A stretch of DNA of 64,000 bases, taken from Laccaria trichodermophora. Taxonomy: Eukaryota > Basidiomycota > Agaricomycetes > Agaricales > Hydnangiaceae. A program made the translations under genes and the position numbers. The stretch lies in contig JACTVC010000025.1 of NCBI GenBank assembly GCA_018417955.1, positions 124,001-188,000 of the forward strand, read 5' to 3'. This document shows, piece by piece, positions 43,288-54,257 of the stretch (its first letter is position 1; every line of letters starts with the position of its first letter). A model generated the notes under the pieces. That model saw only the letters and a program-made list of their open reading frames with translations. It was not told the origin of the DNA and searched no databases.

Positions 43288-44396
43288 ATGTACGCCGACG
43301 TCTACGAAAAGCTTCAACCGGCGCTTGGCCGCAACAGATTTGGAAAGAAGAGGATCAGGCTCAGGAAGCGCCCGAGCACGTCTCCTGCCAAGCTTGAGCT
43401 TGAAGTTAATACGATGGCTGTTGAACGCGGCCGACGTTACTCTCTCAATCGACTACGCTCTCGCCAAAACGCGTCGCCCAGCCCGCTTCCCCCACGTAAA
43501 TCAAGGAAAGGTTCTCGTAGACGCGTGAGGTCGTTGAGCCCGCGAAAGCGACGCTCTATAATCAAGCAAATCGATGAAATTCAGGACGCGTTACGCAGGA
43601 TGAGCAGGGAGTCCGGGATGAAGGTGACATTGAACTTTTTGTCTCTCAGCATTTCTTTTTCTTTTTAGCTGACGTTCAAGTTGGAAGATACTCGAGCATG
43701 ACGATTTATTTGAAAACAACCTACCATCGGGCCGCTCACCAGGCCATTCCGACTCGCTACCCCGATATTTCTCTTTCCCAATTCAACGCTCGCCATCCCC
43801 ATATTACACTTCTCCGTCAGTCCCCCGGACACGCTCGCCAACTCCGAGTCTTCCGCCTCCCACTGCCATAGCCGGTTTACCTGCAGTTCCTTCTTGGTCT
43901 TTACACTTGATCAAGACTCCCCGTCATAGCCGTTCGCCCTCTGCTGATTTGTGCTCTCATACTATGCGGACGCTCTCAGTGGACAGGACTCTGTCTCTGT
44001 CTTCTCAGAATATTTTGGATGAAGGAACTATGAGAGGTCGTGGTGATTCCGAAGAGGATCACGACGCGGGAATTACGCTTCCCTACGGGTCTCCAGAGGT
44101 GATAAGCGCTGATACACTGGATGGCTTTCAAGGATTAACTATGGATGGTATGTATCTCGTCCTACACCAGCAGATTGAGTCGACATTGACGCGTTTTTGT
44201 TAATTTTTAATTTATCTTAGCGCTCAAGCGTCGGCTCGCGGAAGCGCTGACAGATCTAGAGATTGAGAGGGCGCATCGTCTAGAAGTGGACCATATTTTA
44301 CGCGACGTCGAGCGTGAATTTCGTCAGCCGTGTGTCGTGCCGTCACTGATTCTGGCGGTGAAAGATTTTCCTTTACTCCCGAAACTGTTTAGTTGA
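43288..44396 (+). CDS. Hypothetical basic Ser/Arg/Pro-rich protein with C-terminal coiled coil
   Basis: Starts at ATG 43288 (MYADVYEKLQPALGRNRFGK). The first exon is very basic (RKRPSTSPAK, RKGSRRRVRSLSPRKRR) and ends in a short coiled coil IIKQIDEIQDALRRMSRES near 43610, before an intron ending in TTTTTAG at about 43669. A second, Ser/Pro-rich exon (LPSGRSPGHSDSLPRYF..., TRSPTPSLPPPTA...) runs to about 44149. A last exon from 44220 gives LKRRLAEALTDLEIERAHRL and ends FPLLPKLFS at 44396. The acceptor of exon 2 is ambiguous because the nearest AG leaves a stop in frame. No known domain. Confidence 0.55.
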
Positions 44397-44591
44397 TGAG
44401 TCGTTTTTTTTCGTCTTTGGAATTTGGATTTGTTGTCCGTATCAAGTTATGATGAGAGGATTGTAATAACACTGTAGTGTAGGTGTAGCTTGTACTCGTA
44501 TTATAATTTCAGCATTACGTTCGCTATTTAGTTGTCAGGCAAATCAATAAAAATATGAAGCCTTGAAATTTGTGGGGGTTACAATGTGAAT
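44397..44591. other. Convergent 3' region
   Basis: Short AT-rich interval between the plus-strand hypothetical gene and the minus-strand DUF6535 gene, both of which end here; it presumably contains both polyadenylation regions. Confidence 0.4.
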
Positions 44592-47208
44592 TTATGATGC
44601 AATGGGTGCTTCTTCCTCGGCTTGAAGAGGGTTAAATTCTTTGTATCCGCTTTTATCGAGTTCAAATTTCGTTGTAATGAGGTTTTGAACCCCTGATAGA
44701 ACTCTCCTGGGATCTTGGGAGAGGCTAACAGAAAATTCCACGTCTGGTCGGAGGTGCAGAAGTTTGAGGGTCGATGGGAGATGAATGTGCTCGCCGCTCA
44801 TGGCGAGTTCCAATAAATCACTAATAGTACGCATGAGGGAGTGGACTGTGTCGAAGCCATCGCAGGTCTTCCAGTTCTTTAATGCGTGTGGCGATACGCC
44901 GGCAAAGGCCCAAATTATACCGCCCGCAAAATCAAGCAACTCTTCCAGGTCTTGGCTACCCCTGCAAGCTAACTTCCCCATCCATTGTTCGAGCTGTCCG
45001 CAGACTGCGAACAATGCAGCGTGCGAACCAGGATTCGAAAGGGGCCGCGAAGCTAGGTGGTAGACGGCATTGGTCAAGAGGTGTAGGCTAGAATATGTGG
45101 TTACACAGTGCGAGTCGTCTGCGCCGAGCCATTCTGCGGATTTAAGTGAGAAGAATTTTTTGGCAGAACATAGATGCAGTAGTTGAGTCAAAATCTCGTC
45201 AGAAACTGTTTTCAAGAGGTCAGCTCGGGATGTCAAGATCAATTGACATTCCGTACCTTCAAACTGCTCTTCGGGTCGGATAGCGCTTATTATACTTCCG
45301 AAGCACGACGTTACAGAAGGTAGATCTCCGCAGATGTATGGGTTGTCTAGCGCATTCAGAATGCGGATCCTAGCCTCCACAGCAAGGTTCCGACAGACGA
45401 AAGCCACACTTTGTTCATCTAAATGAGGAGTGTATTGTAGGCTGGCAATCAGCATAACATCCTCGGCTATAGGGGTGAGATTGGTATTACGAACTCGCCC
45501 TGAGAACTGAGGATGCCGTTCTGAATAAGGATGTTTCTGAAGTTCGAGTATGAGGCAAAGAAAGCTAGATTTACAAAGTCCTGGCTCCTCCAACTTAGAA
45601 AGCGTAGAAATACGTTTCCATATCGGAGCGGTTCGCATTCGATGCAAGAGCGATTGAAGAATAGAAAATTTCACTCGGGCTGCCCGTGAGCCGAAGGGAA
45701 GGTTGCGCCAAAGCTCTTGCAGCCCGTTTAAAGAATCGGTTTCAACCTCCTCAGCGTAGCCGCTAGAGACGTAAGCGTCTCGTTCACGTAACCACCGAAG
45801 GTCGTAGGCTGTCCAGTCATAAATATGAAGAGATTTAACTGCACGGTCACCTGGAACCCTATTGAAATTTCAGCATCTATGATCCGTAACGAGAAATGAT
45901 GGTATGTGGTACCTGCGAAACTTCCTAATCAAGCGGCCAACAAATCCAGACAATACAACGCGATTAAGCCGGACCATTTTATCGATGACGAATGTCAAGC
46001 CTCTCATCAACGAGGCCAGCAATTTGTAAAATGCCCAAGACTGGGGTGATTTATATGGGCATTGGGGAACAAGTAAAGTCCGCCTGAAGATGAACTGCCA
46101 ACCGGGAGTGATAGTCGTCGCAAACACGAAAAAAAGGACAGATCCCACAAGTACTGTGAGTATTGTAGCCACGATGCAGTTCAAGCTCCACAGAAAATCA
46201 AGGAGACCCATCAAAAAAAGAAGCAAACCGAGCTGGAGAAAAAGGGGAAGTGCGGCCATGATTGTTGGGATGTACCAAGCTTCAAGTCCCTCATAGCGCA
46301 TTTGACGAAGGGAAAAACTGTCCATATTTCCAAGGTGAGCGTCCCTTTGATACTCCCGCATCCATTGTATACAGAGAATGCCTATCAGTGCCGTTGAAAG
46401 TGCCAGAGAGAGGCTGAGAAACCACAAACAGTTGATGCGGATAACGGACGCTGAAACGGCTCGGGAAGTTGGCACAATAAGTATTGGGGGATATTGAGTC
46501 GTGTTGCTTTGGTTCACGAGGTTATTCAGGTGCGCAGACATCTGCGAAATCTGAGCCAGAAGCTGCGCAGACATATCTTGGGGATTCGGTTGCAACCACT
46601 TATATGATTCGATGGAGAACGCGGTGACGACCGCAGAAAAGAGACCGGCCTAGAAAATGGAGCAGTTCAATGAATTGTAGTCGAAATCCATAGATGACAC
46701 ACCAAGACCAGAAGCTTGTCTATTTCGTCCCTCCATGCGTCGCACATGCCCTTATCAATCCTTTGAGTGGCTTCGTGACAAGCTTGGATGGGATCGCCTA
46801 AGTTCGGCAACTGATAGTGAAAATGTCTGTCGCCAGAAGTCCATCGTTTTCCTTCTTCACCTTTCAAACCGTTCTGTCATGGGAGCAAGCTCAGCAAGCC
46901 TGAAGTACCAAAATAGACATAACATCCAACCTCATTGAATGAATGGCTACGTTTGAAGACATGTCGGAGTTGCCGGTTCAACTCTTCGGGAGACAAGTGT
47001 TGTGACTTTCTCGTCGAGGGGTCATCTGAAGGGGGGGAAGCACATGATTCCTCCGTCCCTAAACCACTTCCAACGTTTAGAAGTTGTACAACAGGCGGGA
47101 ATTCACCCAGGGTGAAATCTTGATCGTCTTGAAGGTGAAGCTTCGAACGAAAGTTAGTCGAAAGAAGGGCCAGGGAGAGAGAAACCTCACCGTAGAATCA
47201 GACTCCAT
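44592..47208 (-). CDS. DUF6535 membrane protein
   Basis: Five exons (47191-47208, 46931-47140, 46703-46873, 45913-46649, 44592-45858) give 800 aa from MESDST. Residues about 70-130 carry HEATQRIDKGMCDAWRDEID, then AGLFSAVVTAFSIESYKWLQ with TM1. Further helices are INCLWFLSLSLALSTALIGI, FLQLGLLLFLMGLLDFLW and CIVATILTVLVGSVLFFVFA, separated by the conserved loop WMREYQRDAH. This four-helix N-terminal unit is the basidiomycete-specific DUF6535 domain. The C-terminal 400 residues, beginning YDWTAYDLRWLRERDAY, are a long helical region without a recognised fold. The family is strongly expanded in Agaricomycetes and its function is unknown; a plasma- or organelle-membrane location is inferred from the helices. 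Confidence 0.85.
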
Positions 47209-47410
47209 GGGTTACAATGTTTGAGTGAATACAAAGGATGGAACGTCCATTAAGTACCTCCAGTATAAATGAATTCATTACGTCAAGGTTGTGTTTTTCA
47301 CAGCTTTCGGACCCTTCAAGAGAGACGTGGGATAGACTGATTAGCGCCGGCGAGAGTGTTGCGGGTGACAGTAGGAGACAGTGGGTCCTTGCGTATTCTT
47401 CAGGGTTCAA

Positions 47411-47995
47411 TCATCTGTAAAAATTCAAATAAAGGCTGAACGCGATTGTATTCGTTAACTTGCCTACCGTGAGCGGACCGCTTGAACAAGTACTTTTTGT
47501 GCCGCAATTGCTCAAATATTCCTTGGAAGCGTCGTCAAGGTTGATGGGGCGAGTTCTAGGAACCCGAGCATGCCTGTCGCTTCGCAACCAAGACCATCCG
47601 TAAACAACAACCTTATCTAGTCGGCGCTCTCCTCCAGGAGCAGCATATCGACCTCTGCAAGAAGCGGTGCTGAATGCCGATATGTGATGGGTCCTGTGGA
47701 CCTGATTACCTATATCTCCGCTCACTTTTCCAGAGGTCCCGAAGCGCAGCAAAACGAGTGTCGCGGTTTTGAAGCCAAGAATTGAACCAGTCTTTTCTCC
47801 GAGTGATAAAATACAGAGCCTTGTGAGAATAAAAGTGGTGAGGCTATGCGCGTACCATGTACACGCGATGAAGATACCAAAATGTCAAAAATACTGCGGA
47901 AACGAGCGCCTTTTCAACTGAAACAACGAAGAAAGGTGCTGAGAAAAACAGGGTTCAGCTCCATTCCAATTTTCGTACGTCGAATGACATACCAT
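47411..47995 (-). CDS. Hypothetical short protein, low confidence
   Basis: Minus-strand exons can be chained as VSVEKALVSAVFLTFWYLHR (one membrane helix, about 47880), ALYFITRRKDWFNSWLQNRD with FAALRDLWKSERRY (about 47730-47815) and then GRYAAPGGERRLDKVVVYGW (about 47470-47650), with GT/AG introns between. The start is uncertain, perhaps ATG 47995. It begins immediately after the stop of the carboxymuconate cyclase gene on the same strand. No family recognised. Confidence 0.3.
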
Positions 47996-47998
47996 CAA

Positions 47999-49430
47999 CT
48001 AATCAAGCCAAATGGCATGGCTACCTCCAAGCATTGTTTCTCCCTGAGGAGCATCGTCCCGAGGAGGCCACTCGGCAACTACGCTTACATTTCCCTTCCC
48101 CCACCCGTCCCATTCCAGCACACGCACCCCACCTCCCGCTCCACTAGCAGCTTGGTCGTCATCATCCGTAAGCAATATCCACATTCCCCCGTCAATGTCT
48201 TCCTTGGCTCGAACATCAAGGGCATTCGCCTTCCCGCCCGACGTAGGAGTTTCAAATCGCACAATATCATCCAGGAACTCGCCTGATGGGCCCAAACGGA
48301 AGATGCTCAGCCATCCCCTGACGTTGCTAGTTGATCCGCGCGTGGTGGCGAGCAATGCGCAAGGTGCGGGATTTTGGGACGTAGAGGGTGATAACATGAG
48401 GGTGTCACCACGGAAATGCGACCGGGTGTGAGGATCGGAGGAGGATGTCGTTGACGGAGTTGAGCTGAGAATTGAGGGGAGGAGGGGGCGTGAAGAGATA
48501 TAGGCGAGAGTTGTCTCGTGAATGTGGTATGCATCCACAAAGTTGGCTTGACAAAAGGCTGAATTTCGAGAGTCAAGAAAGAGACCGAGAAAACTTACTG
48601 TGCTCAGTGACACAATATAGTATCTTGCCATTCGGATGCACCTTTACATGTCGTGGGCCGTCTCCGCGGCCCCTTGGCGAGGCATTGGAAGAAAGATGCC
48701 TCAGGTGGCCGGTTGCTGGATCTCGGGCGTACATCTCAATCGAATCCGTGCCGAGAACGGGAATGAACGCATGCCCCTGGGTAGAAAATTCGATTCCATG
48801 AGATCCATAGCGCTGTAGACATGTCAGTCGAGGCGACCCGAGACGATACACGTCTCCTACCAAAGCAACGCGCGTCTTGTCAGCGGATTCAAGCTCGCTT
48901 TCTGGAACAAACAGGAACTGCTGTACTTTTTCGCCAAAGCCACCCGTCTCGCTGTCAACTAGATGAACTTCACCAGTGGGTCCACCAGTAGAATAGATAT
49001 GGGTGAAAGGGGGTGGCAGCGTTATATAGGAGGATGTCGCAGCTACGATGAACGCGCCATGTAAATCACCAATACTTATTCAGAAAAGAGCTTAGGAGCT
49101 CGCACTAATTGGCACGTTGTTGATGTGGTTCACCCTCCATGGTATATTTGGATGGTCGCTCGTCTCCACCTGCCAGCTTGAGAGCAGAGGAGGTAAGGCC
49201 CAACTGGTGGAATACACAAGACCTTTTGCTTTGTCCGAGAACAGATACTGATGAGGTCCGAATGCTGGGATCGTCTGAACATGAGATAGTGAGCGGTTGA
49301 GAGGAGAAAAGACGAGCAGGAAGAGAGAAAGAGAGCGGAAAGAGCCGGAAATAATATGGTACGTATCCCCCGCGTTTGGTGGATGTGCGGCGTTGAAGAT
49401 TATCTGGGAGGAGTGAGAATTCATGTTCAC
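47999..49430 (-). CDS. 3-carboxy-cis,cis-muconate cyclase-like beta-propeller
   Basis: Four exons (49106-49430, 48861-49042, 48599-48812, 47999-48546) give 422 aa. Diagnostic segments are GPHQYLFSDKAKGLVYSTSW, YSTGGPTGEVHLVDSETGGF, YGSHGIEFSTQGHAFIPVLG, GDGPRHVKVHPNGKILYCVT, VRFETPTSGGKANALDVRAK and a C-terminal GGSHAIWLD. These belong to the fungal carboxymuconate cyclase/lactonase family, seven-bladed propellers that lactonise 3-carboxy-cis,cis-muconate in the eukaryotic protocatechuate branch of the beta-ketoadipate pathway. Length fits the family. There is no signal peptide, so it is probably cytosolic. The short exon 2 boundary (TRVAL then RYGSHG) is supported by a GTAGGAG donor. A secreted intradiol dioxygenase lies 2.7 kb away on the other strand. 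Confidence 0.82.
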
Positions 49431-49890
49431 CCCAAGTTCACCCGGTGTTAGAGCTTGAAGTTGGCCTAGCGCAGGTACCGTGAGAATCCTTGTAATGCGT
49501 TCTAACCACCATCATCGCCAAGCAGCGCACTCAGACAGTTAGACTCTAAATTTCTGATCTCTTCGGGTCGTGAGCCGACCTTTTAGCAGGGTTCAACTTT
49601 TGATAGGCTCGATCTCCAAGAAATATGCAGGAGCCGAGCTAGTTATGTAGGAGAATGGACCAACTTTGACCTACTCCGAGTCACTGCAGACGTCCCGTCC
49701 AGGAAGACTCAACGTACGCCCTTTTTGTGAAAAATATGCACTTAGGTTGGCCTATCAAAATTTGACGGTTTGGGAGATTCCAACGCGAATTTGTGAAGGG
49801 TGCAGAAACTGGTTGATGCGGATGAGGGAGGTTAACTTCAGAGACGTTGAATTTTGGTCTAATCTAAGGCCATGGGTATAAATGTCGGAA
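49431..49890. other. Intergenic, no gene seen
   Basis: Upstream region of the carboxymuconate cyclase gene and downstream of the four-TM gene. No motif identified. Confidence 0.45.
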
Positions 49891-50577
49891 TCACCTCCTA
49901 AACCAAGTCCGTTGCGTGTAACGTCTTCGCACTATGATCATCGTAATCACCAACGCCATCGCCATTCCAACTGCATACCATCCAGCGGCCTTCATCACAT
50001 ACCGTGAACCAGGGAACGGCTCAGACGCACTCGGATCCAATACCGCAATAGCAGCGCTGACAAGGATGAGACCGGCAAGCACATGTGCAGCTGATATGAG
50101 GGTAAGGATGCGGACAGTCCATCGGACCTGGATGTACTTCGTCATGAATGATTCGTCCGTTTCCACGAGCAAGCTTGCTGAAGCTGCGGCAGCGCAGCCC
50201 ACGATGAATACGCTCGCCGCCCAGGATATAATCTCAAGGTTCCCCCGTGTGCCTGAAAATAGGGTGGACCATGCTACTGAGGCACCGAAGAACGCGATGG
50301 CGAGCAATGCTGCAAGGTTAGTCCTGTTTTTTTTGGAAGAAAAAAAATTTGGAGAACAATGATTGGGTGCACAGGTAGATGCTAGCGTTACTTGCCTGTG
50401 AGACGATACAGCGCTGAGTCCCGCTGTCTGTCCGTCAATTGCAGCTGGACGTCCTTCGGCCTCTATGGGCCCATAGTCATCGACCGCAGTGTAATTTGAT
50501 GGACCAGATAATTCTAATTCTACAAGATTTCCGGCGCTTCGCGAGGTTGTAGAGCTGATTGAACCTGGTGCGGACAC
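49891..50577 (-). CDS. Four-helix membrane protein of unknown function
   Basis: Single open frame of 228 aa from MSAPGSISSTTSRSAG. The N-terminal 85 residues are polar. Then come four hydrophobic helices: LAALLAIAFFGASVAWSTLF, IISWAASVFIVGCAAAASAS, ILTLISAAHVLAGLILVSAA and AAGWYAVGMAMALVITMIIV, ending in basic RRRYTQRTWFRR. It could carry a small intron at about 50330-50400, but the frame is open without it. Not recognised as a named family. Confidence 0.6.
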   Translation of the reverse strand: MSAPGSISSTTSRSAGNLVELELSGPSNYTAVDDYGPIEAEGRPAAIDGQTAGLSAVSSHRQVTLASTCAPNHCSPNFFSSKKNRTNLAALLAIAFFGASVAWSTLFSGTRGNLEIISWAASVFIVGCAAAASASLLVETDESFMTKYIQVRWTVRILTLISAAHVLAGLILVSAAIAVLDPSASEPFPGSRYVMKAAGWYAVGMAMALVITMIIVRRRYTQRTWFRR

Positions 50578-51196
50578 GCGAACGCGCCTAGACTCTGAAT
50601 TACCTGTATAATTTGAGTCTTTTTGTGTACTTGGGTGCTTTGACGCAGACTGCCAGTGATATCCTGAACCATGAGAATTTCAAAATAAGTTAGCCCTGTA
50701 ATTGTTCACCTTCATCGAACGAAGTGCCGAGAAATTTCGGAGGGACACAACTTTGTCTAAACTTTGCGTCAGAAACGCATACGCTCGCTCGACATTCCGC
50801 AGCTGCTAACAGCTTCAGTCTTTTGAACGAGAATTACGGTATACAATTACCTCCTTCTTAGATGTATCTAGGACTTGATCGTCCTTTGCAAACAAGTCAG
50901 TAGTTAGAAAGATACTCGAACACAGAGCCGCACTGAATTTGAACTTTCTAGCTAATATCACAATACTTCAGTGAATAATGGAACTCGAAAACGTTGAATG
51001 TTGAAGACCCACTGAATCCAGATGATGAAGACATGGACTTATTTCATGTGTGAGGGTACCCATGAACATCATACCAGTGTATATCTCCAAGTTGTCCTGC
51101 AAGATAAGGTTTCTTTAGATGGCTGCCCAGACTTTATACGAGATGCTCACATTTGGAACCTCCATCGTCGTTAACGTATCCTGAATCCTCTTCAGT
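50578..51196. other. Intergenic, no gene seen
   Basis: AT-rich, no convincing exon on either strand. Confidence 0.45.
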
Positions 51197-51939
51197 TCAT
51201 TTTCCTAAAGCAAGCAATGAGCCACGCACCCAAGCAGGAATAATGCACTCATTACTCACCAACCACACCGCCCTGGCCTTTATATCAGCCACGCTCATCC
51301 GCTCTATTGGTGCCAAAATATCTTCAAGAAAGCATTGTTGATAATAATCCCATTTTGTTTGCCACATATTTGAGTAGGCAGTAGTGTGATCTGCATCGAA
51401 AGACCAGGCTACGGGCGTTGAAGAAGGACCAAGGAACCATTTGCTCAATGTACTCTTTTTGTGAGTGGAGGAAGATGACTGAAGATCGTAGGTGGTTCAG
51501 TGATGGCATGACAGGAGGATATAAAAAATATACGTTTACTGGCGATGGCAATTCTGGTAGGAGTAGCGGTTTCGCACCCTAACATGAGAGAGATGTTAGG
51601 GAGAAACTACCATGCACATTAGCGCTCACAGGGTTTGGGAGGTAGTAGATTGTGTCGTCTAGTATGTCCATCGTACTGGAAGCTGTGATACGGGCGGTCA
51701 AGCCTAGAGGTGGTAGATCTAAACTTGAAGCTCCGAGTCTACAGGGTTCTTGTAACTTGTCCAAGTCGGTAGTGAAGGATCGTGAGAATTGGCATTATCC
51801 TTGAAGTAAACGCCTGATAAACGCCAAAGTAATTAGTATCAACCAATGTCAGCAGCAGGGGGTTTACACGAGTAACGTTAAAATTCAATACACCTTGTTC
51901 CCGGAGTTTTTGCGGCAAACGAGTGATTCTGTCCTTCAA
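51197..51939 (-). CDS. Hypothetical protein, exon structure uncertain
   Basis: Begins MKDRITRLPQKLREQGVLNF at 51939. Downstream minus-strand coding pieces are SSLDLPPLGLTARITASSTM with DDTIYYLPNP (about 51640-51730) and, after introns, the convincing exon SKWFLGPSSTPVAWSFDADH followed by WQTKWDYYQQCFLEDILAPI (about 51290-51450). The frame ends in WVRGSLLALGK at 51197. Introns between these pieces have GT/AG ends. No domain recognised. Divergent from the dioxygenase gene with only 154 bp between the start codons, so they may share a promoter region. Confidence 0.45.
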
Positions 51940-52093
51940 GCGTTTTTATTGAGTTGAGAAAGAAGGGACGGCGGATGCGCGCCGGCGGCCGCAGCCTATT
52001 TATGGCGCCGCGTGACACGGACGGCTCTTCGAATGTTCAACGACAACATCATAAAATGGTCCCCGGATCTCCTTTGAGCTTCTCTTCATCCTC

Positions 52094-53506
52094 ATGTTGG
52101 GCGTCTCAACCATTATCTTCGCATTTCTGAACCTACTCGCTGTCGCACACAAGGAACCCAAGACAGCCCATGAGATAGAGGTACAGCGAGCGCTACAAGC
52201 AGCAGCATACCACGTAAGCCCCTAGCTCTCCCTTGACGAACGACAGCAGCATGGGGACTTACTTTGAATGACACAGTGTGCTCCTGCCATCGAATCCTTC
52301 ACCGCTGCGCGGAAACGAGAATTCGCTCGTAAGGTTCTTAGTGGACAACCCAACGTGCCGGGATACCAACAACTGTTCGCCTCGGAGACTTACGAAGACC
52401 TCAAGCCCCCCACGCCATATCTTGACGATGGAAAGCAAGATGGTGAAACGTTGATGGGCTGCACGCCCATCTCGGAGACCCATATACAGAACAATACATG
52501 CGTGCTCGCTCCCGAAGTTACAGAGGGACCGTACTACCACACGGAAGGACATCCAATTAGGCAGAACATTGCGGAGCTTCAGGATGGACTGCTTCTGGTA
52601 AGTTAAGGAGTGCTCACACTCTCCTCGATTACTGACGTCGATGTAGCTGCTCGATATCGGTGTCATCGACGTAGAAACGTGCCAGCCGCTTCCGAACGTT
52701 TTGGTTGATATATGGCAAAGTAATGCGACAGGCATATATTCAGGTGTTTATGACTTTGTAGTGGTGAGAGGTAGAGATCTCACATCTGCACAGGTCACCC
52801 TTCTCCACATCCGCATCTGGCCAAGGAGGAGCCTCAGATAGGGGGCAAACGATCAGGGCTACTATCTCCTTACCCTCGTAGTCTATCTGAGGAAACATGG
52901 CTACGAGGAGCGTGGCCTACAGACAAAAATGGCGTTGCACAGTTCACTAGTACGTCTTGCGGGCGCTCCTTTCTTGAGATTTCAGCTGAAGCCTCAATCC
53001 AGCTATCTTCCCGGGATACTACATGGGCCGAGCAACCCACATCCACACCAAGGTGTTCCCCGACTGGGCACCACATCCAAATGGAACGTTCGCAGCTGGG
53101 CGGCTCTCACATGTCGGGCAGTTCTTTTTCGAGGATGAGATCAACTTGGTGATCGACAAGGTTTGCATCTTGCTTCTTTGGCATGTTCATCATCTAAAGG
53201 TTGTTCCTCCCCTTCTTTCAATACAAATAGATGTGGCCATACGTCACCAACCCCATCCGGGAGACGCGTGGTCGGACCCGGAATTGGCGCGATTCGCTCA
53301 ATATTTTTGAGGACGCTCATGGTCCGGAGGGGCAATATAATCCGGTTTTCAAGCTTCATTTCATTGGAGGCGTGATAAGCCAAGGTTTGGTGGGATATAT
53401 CACTATGGTAGGAACATCATTTTGTGATTCTTTTCGTTACATTGATCGTATGCCTCTGCAGGGAGTCAATGCTAGTGCATCATACGACAATCTCTTGAAG
53501 GTCTAA
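52094..53506 (+). CDS. Secreted intradiol ring-cleavage dioxygenase
   Basis: Seven exons (52094-52213, 52277-52597, 52647-52743, 52794-52949, 53003-53160, 53231-53406, 53461-53506) give 357 aa. The N-terminus MLGVSTIIFAFLNLLAVAH is a signal peptide. Family landmarks are CVLAPEVTEGPYYHTEGHPI with the preceding Cys, LLDIGVIDVETCQPLPNVLV, DIWQSNATGIYSG, TDKNGVAQFT, FPGYYMGRATHIHTKVF, which holds the Tyr and two His of the non-haem Fe(III) site (H-I-H), and GQFFFEDEI. The first Tyr ligand is less clear; YPRSL is the nearest candidate. Such fungal enzymes cleave catechols between the hydroxyls to muconates. Secretion suggests action on lignin- or plant-derived aromatics. The last two exons plus part of the preceding intron are duplicated at 57160-57456. 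Confidence 0.85.
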
Positions 53507-53829
53507 ACCCGCATTATTGGACCATGATAGGTTCTTTGCTTGGCAGGCGTAGGTCTGATTACACGGGAGAGTTCATACCAAACGGGGATGTACAACACCA
53601 ATACGAAGGTTTCTGTAGAACTACGGTGGTTACCCCACGCGCGTAGTGATGTGCTTAAAGCCAGAACCATTGTAATATTATGACTCAACGAGGACGTTGT
53701 CCGAACACCATTGAGAGCAACGGCGGGCTGCTTCATAACCCTCCTGGCTACAGCACGCTTCACCCATAGATAAGGGGAGGTGAGCGATCTTCCTGCTCTC
53801 CAGTAAAAGCACCATACGACGTGTTTTGA
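53507..53829. other. 3' flank of the dioxygenase, also duplicated
   Basis: Homologous to 57460-57700 (for example TACAACACCAATACGAAGGTTTC in both). No gene of its own. Confidence 0.6.
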
Positions 53830-54257
53830 CAACCGATGCTACCTCTGGGCCCCTTGATTCTCTCTCCGCCATCTGTGCTGCAAGCCGCAGAGGGTCGTTT
53901 GCTGGACAATACACATTTGATCAGGCCCCAGTACCCTCATCGGAACAACTAGGCGATCCAGTGAAGCTGTCGCCGTCCTCATAAGTTGGTGATGAGGACC
54001 ACCATTTTCGCAGTGCCCCCAGACCATTACAAAATTCAGCGTATCAGCAAGGGCAGCAAGTTGCGCTTCCGGCCCATCACCTCCACAAGACGCGACGACT
54101 CCGCGTCCAAATTCCCCTTCAGTGACCGGCTGGTCGGTGGTACTCCTCGTCACGAACTCTTGGGCGTCACTGGGTGATTGCGGAAAGCGATGAGACCGAG
54201 TCTGATGGTCCCTCTTCTCTTGAGCTCGGCAGAAGCGGAAACTCTCAAGGAGATCCG
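53830..54257 (-). pseudogene. vWA-domain gene remnant
   Basis: Minus-strand fragments match the vWA proteins in order: VSASAELKRRGTIRLGLIAF with RNHP (about 54165-54240), [20 protein letters not shown] (about 54020-54085) and NDPLRLAAQMAERES (about 53875-53915). They lie in different frames with stops between them and lack the start and C-terminal half. The remnant abuts and slightly overlaps the 3' end of the F-box gene, whose last codons run to 54245. Confidence 0.75.
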
